A stretch of DNA of 21,044 nucleotides, from NCBI GenBank assembly GCA_004151065.3, contig NWUY0300009402.1, forward strand, positions 14,129 through 35,172. The letters run 5' to 3'. The DNA comes from Larix sibirica (lineage: Eukaryota > Streptophyta > Pinopsida > Pinales > Pinaceae). The notes under the pieces were generated by a model, which ran no database searches, was not told where the DNA came from, and saw nothing but the letters and a program-made list of their open reading frames with translations. Within the stretch, counting starts at the first letter, position 1; each line of letters opens with the position of its first letter. The translations under genes were made by a program, and so were the position numbers. Positions 18,721 to 21,044 of this stretch are shown piece after piece.

Positions 18721-19050
18721 AGGCTCAATCTAAAAAACAAGAAGTACATGAAAAAACGTGATGATGACACATCATCACATTTTTTCATGTATTTCTTGTT
18801 TTTCAAGGAGCAGGGTCCATCAAAAGTATGTCGTGTGGGTACTCCTTGGATGTGGAATTGAATTCCCCATCTGACGAGTGCTCCTACCCAAAATTTGAGT
18901 GAATATATAGGGATATAAATTGAAAATACGAGTTGAAAAAGTAGTTTTTTCATTTTTTCACTTTTTTTTATCTTTTTACATTTTTATCCAAAAAATGGTG
19001 ATTCATCCCCCATGGTTGACATCATCATCTTGAATCCTATTGGTGATTTT
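18721..19050. other. Non-LINE insert or replacement at the RT break
   Basis: No LINE Pol residues can be read here. It begins with the hairpin (18733-18803), continues with a segment bounded by GGAGCA (18808) and TGCTCC (18875), and ends in a T-rich run (18940-18990). No terminal repeat or target duplication typical of a named element was identified, and the right boundary is approximate. A small non-autonomous element or a deletion scar with filler DNA are both possible. Confidence 0.45.
18733..18803. repeat. 34-bp near-perfect inverted repeat (hairpin, 3-nt loop)
   Basis: Left arm 18733-18766 and right arm 18770-18803 are reverse complements except for two positions, with the loop ACA. The arms begin AAAAACAAGAAGTACATG and, on the right, close with CATGTATTTCTTGTTTTT. 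It could fold as a stable cruciform or RNA hairpin. It sits immediately after the last recognisable LINE reverse transcriptase residues. Confidence 0.93.
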
Positions 19051-19427
19051 TGTTATACAATATCTTTGTTTTGAGGCCCATTTTTTACCTCAAAATTTCT
19101 CTAATGAATACTTTTGTGGATGGCCTTGCTAACGAAGCCTCTCTTATTTTCAAAGGGTGCATGGTAGAAAATGGCATCCCCTCAACCTGTTGGTTACCGT
19201 AACTCCTAAGTTTTTCATGACCTTCACGAATTTGTCTTTTGAAAAGGTCCTATTGCAGATTTTATGGTTTTCCTTGAGTAGGGTTCTGAGACTTTATCCT
19301 TTTGAAACTAGCCCTTCCCCATCCCTGTTATGGAGATTGAATTGGATAAAAAATATTGAAGCAACTAAAGGAAATTTTTGACTCCGTTTAATCATATATT
19401 CAGGATCTTTGTCATCAAAAGCATTGG
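19051..19427 (+). other. Degenerate LINE ORF2 interior, not assignable
   Basis: Plus-strand frames are partly open (for example FVDGLANEASLIFKGC near 19110-19155, and 19157-19381), with protein-like residues, but I cannot place them on the LINE polyprotein. They could be decayed ORF2 C-terminal sequence, since an RNase H-like piece follows. Confidence 0.35.
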
Positions 19428-19616
19428 TTGAAAGGCCATTTGGAAGGTGTTATCGCTGCTCCTTGTAGGTTGTTGGATCAAATTCTTGCCCAGGACATTC
19501 GATTTGTTGAAGTTTCTTTAATCATTGCAAATCATGAGGATCTAATAACTCGCATTTTCTTCAGAATGGATAGCAAGCCGAGGAATGAGAATAACAATGT
19601 TCACTTTGTCAGTTAG
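19428..19616 (+). pseudogene. RNase H-like remnant of LINE ORF2 (tentative)
   Basis: A 62-codon open frame contains APCRLLDQILAQDIRF and VEVSLIIANHEDLI. This resembles the C-terminal half of the RNase H domain found at the end of many plant LINE ORF2 proteins, where W-x-L-D-x-I-L-A is followed by V-x-V-x-H-x-x-R-x-A-N-x-x-A-D. The typical Asp and His are missing or altered. The frame continues past the stop into an acidic stretch (GEDDEDEEARGDVHLIS) near 19648-19700. The match is by pattern only. Confidence 0.45.
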
Positions 19617-19952
19617 TTTTCCCAGTCATCATTTCAAGATTAGGTGAAGATGATGAAGATGAAGAAGCTCGCGGTGATGTTCATTTGATCAGTAACTCTG
19701 GTTTGCTACAGATCTTTTATGCCTCATTTTTGTATTCATCTACTAGGAAAGTTTGTCAAGGTATTTAGTAGCGCGGTTTTTGGTAGCAATTATGTAGTAG
19801 TTTTCACAAACTTGAGGATTGTAATCAGTATTATCTTCACAACCAGGTGAATGGATCAATTTGCTATGAAATGTTGTATTGAAAAATCTTTTTGATGCTA
19901 GTTGTGCCCAGTTGTTTATAATACAAAATCATTACCCATTTGAGTTAAAAAA
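19617..19952 (+). other. LINE 3' end and A-run
   Basis: This is the likely 3' untranslated region. The last part, with TTTATAATACAAAATC and ATTACCCATTTGAG, followed by eight A's at 19947-19954, is typical of plant L1 3' ends, where the A-run primes reverse transcription. The A-run runs into the first bases of the right target-site duplication. Confidence 0.7.
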
Positions 19953-19965
19953 AACACTTAGGGTG
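19953..19965. repeat. LINE target-site duplication, right copy
   Basis: AACACTTAGGGTG, identical to the left copy at 15231-15243 except for C to T at position 6. Gypsy sequence GTGTTATTCC resumes directly after it, in register with the uninterrupted paralogue at 21036-21044. Confidence 0.85.
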
Positions 19966-20110
19966 GTGTTATTCCAAGGGGAAGGAGATGTATTGTCCTA
20001 GTTTCAACCCTTGGGAACGATTTGAACTTGAGCTATATATATATGATTTATTACACCATGAGGTACACATAACATGGTGATTTTGAATACTTGTAAATAT
20101 CGACATTTTG
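19966..20110 (+). mobile_element. Gypsy copy A 3' end: polypurine tract and truncated LTR
   Basis: After the target-site duplication, GTGTTATT continues the gypsy 3' untranslated sequence. CCAAGGGGAAGGAGA (19974-19988) is a good polypurine tract, and TGTATTGTCC at 19989 is a plausible 3' LTR start (TG). Only about 120 bp of this LTR remain before the sequence joins the integrase of copy B at about 20111. The piece contains a short (AT)n run at about 20034-20044 and a 37-bp word shared with 5876-5912. Confidence 0.65.
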
Positions 20111-21044
20111 TACGAGGAAATTTTTCAGGTTGCACGGGAAGCCTACAACAATCATATTAGATAGAGATTCAAAATTTACATCATTTTTTTAGAAAGGACT
20201 ATTTGAAGGATGGGTACACAATCAAACTATTGTACTACTTATCATTCACAAATAGAAACAGAGAGAACAAATCATGTACTAGAAGGCATGGTTCACATGT
20301 ATGTTATGCACAAACCAACCAAGTGGGAATATTACTTGTACCTAATGGAGTTTGCTTATAACAATGGATATCACGCATCATTGAAAATGAATCCATTTGA
20401 GGCTCTTCATTGTAGAAAATGCAATACTCTAGTGATTTGGAATAATCCACTGGACAAAATCATGCTTTGACTAGAAATGCTTAAGGAAATGGAACAAAAG
20501 GTTATCAAGATCAAACAAAATCCAAAGATAGTTAAAGATAGGCAGAAGAGTTATGCATATAAACACAAAATGCACAAAGAGTTTAAAGTTGGAGAACATC
20601 TTTATCTTTTAGTTAAACTATGGAGGAGTTCATTGAAATATGAACTCGTTCCAAGATTGCACCTAGATATTGTGGGCCATTTGAAGTCCTAGATAGGATA
20701 GGTCCAATAACATTAAAATTTCATTACTTTCTAACATTGAAGCACTTAATGTTTTCCATGTTTCATTGCTTAAGAGATGTGTACATGATTCTAACCATGT
20801 CATTGATTGGGTTGTGATTTAGGTGGAAATAGAGAGAAAGTTTATGCTAAAATCTTTCTACATCCTAGACAATAAAGTAACATTGCATCGGAATAGAGTT
20901 ATCACTCAAGTAAAAGTGCAACGGAAGCATTTAGAACTATATGAGGCTACTTGGTGGATGGGGGATGCAATGGGAGATTCGTATCCATTCTTATTTTAGT
21001 CATAAGCATTGTTGCAATAAAAGAACACCGAGGATGGTGTTATT
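20111..21044 (+). mobile_element. Gypsy integrase-to-chromodomain fragment, copy B
   Basis: The segment repeats 14318-15251 at a constant offset of 5793 bp. It begins inside the integrase core with no gag, protease or reverse transcriptase in front, so copy B is a deletion product or a partial duplication. It ends with the 3' untranslated word CAATAAAAGAACACCGAGG and is cut by the window end. It lacks the LINE. Confidence 0.93.
20140..20970 (+). pseudogene. Gypsy integrase core C-terminus and chromodomain-like tail, copy B
   Basis: ILDRDSKFTSFF carries a catalytic Asp, in a frame different from the downstream part. From 20210 to 20692 one frame reads through a single TGA (20468-20470): SQIETERTNHVLEGMVHMYV keeps the catalytic Glu that copy A has lost, then HKPTKWEYYLYLMEFAYNNG and MLKEMEQKVIKIKQNP. 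After a shift near 20660, the frame gives RYCGPFEVLDRIGP-like residues, then HNVFHVSLLK-type residues and, after a stop at 20820-20822, the chromodomain-like tail ending in a PFLF motif near 20990. It is less decayed than copy A but shares its main lesions. Confidence 0.88.

Larger units (their letters stand above)
15244..19952 (+). mobile_element. Plant L1-type LINE, inserted in the gypsy element
   Basis: A non-LTR retrotransposon of about 4.7 kb with ORF1 (DUF4283-like and zinc knuckle), ORF2 with endonuclease and reverse transcriptase, an RNase H-like remnant and a short A-run at the 3' end. Both ends are defined by the 13-bp target-site duplication, as expected for target-primed reverse transcription. 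The 5' end keeps a leader of about 90 bp, so it is nearly full length at the 5' side. The internal part after 18720 is disrupted. Confidence 0.92.

Noticed and set aside
18693-18953. An 86-codon minus-strand frame across the hairpin
   Set aside because: It reads through both hairpin arms and T-rich filler; the composition is dominated by Lys, Phe and Tyr from A/T runs, and no motif is seen.
1-21044. CRISPR arrays, bacterial operons, ribosome binding sites, tRNA or rRNA genes
   Set aside because: No regularly spaced repeats, no bacterial-type gene packing and no cloverleaf or rRNA sequence were seen; the content is plant retroelements.

Overview
This is seed-plant nuclear DNA: AT-rich, without an intact gene, and made largely of old, broken and nested retrotransposons. 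Plant-specific markers are a Ty1/copia element with a GAG-pre-integrase/integrase, a Ty3/gypsy chromovirus with the usual plant Pol motifs, and a plant L1-type LINE whose ORF1 carries a DUF4283-like domain and a zinc knuckle. The heavy stop-codon decay in otherwise readable frames and the nesting resemble conifer or other gymnosperm intergenic DNA, but this is inference and an angiosperm is not excluded.

Layout. 1-2999: non-coding, AT-rich, with three short tandem duplications and two weak unrecognised reading frames. 3002-3497 (minus): a decayed OTU-type cysteine protease domain readable in one frame through three stops. 3501-3535: an N plus a cloning-polylinker-like string, next to an abrupt change of content. 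3673-5866: a Ty1/copia relic with an internal tandem duplication of its integrase and a large deletion that fuses the first residues of reverse transcriptase to RNase H. 5973-6391: possible LTR followed by a tRNA-Met-type primer binding site. 6400-8460: mostly featureless. 8521-8993: a coding-like plus-strand frame of unknown identity. 10473-15243: a Ty3/gypsy gag-pol relic with a duplicated zinc-knuckle segment and several lost catalytic residues.

A LINE of about 4.7 kb (15244-19952) sits in the 3' untranslated part of the gypsy element. It is flanked by a 13-bp target-site duplication with one mismatch (15231-15243 and 19953-19965), and its 3' end is a short A-run. The gypsy 3' end resumes after it (polypurine tract, start of an LTR) and is cut at about 20110, where a second copy of the gypsy integrase-to-chromodomain region begins and runs to the window end. 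That copy lies at a constant offset of 5793 bp from the first, shares its premature stops, and lacks the LINE, so it shows what the empty insertion site looked like.

Nothing here is likely to make a working protein. The window is best read as a record: a gypsy insertion, decay, a LINE insertion into it, and duplications and deletions of the elements. The least explained parts are the OTU-like relic, the 8521-8993 frame, and the near-perfect 34-bp hairpin in the LINE exactly where reverse transcriptase is cut off.
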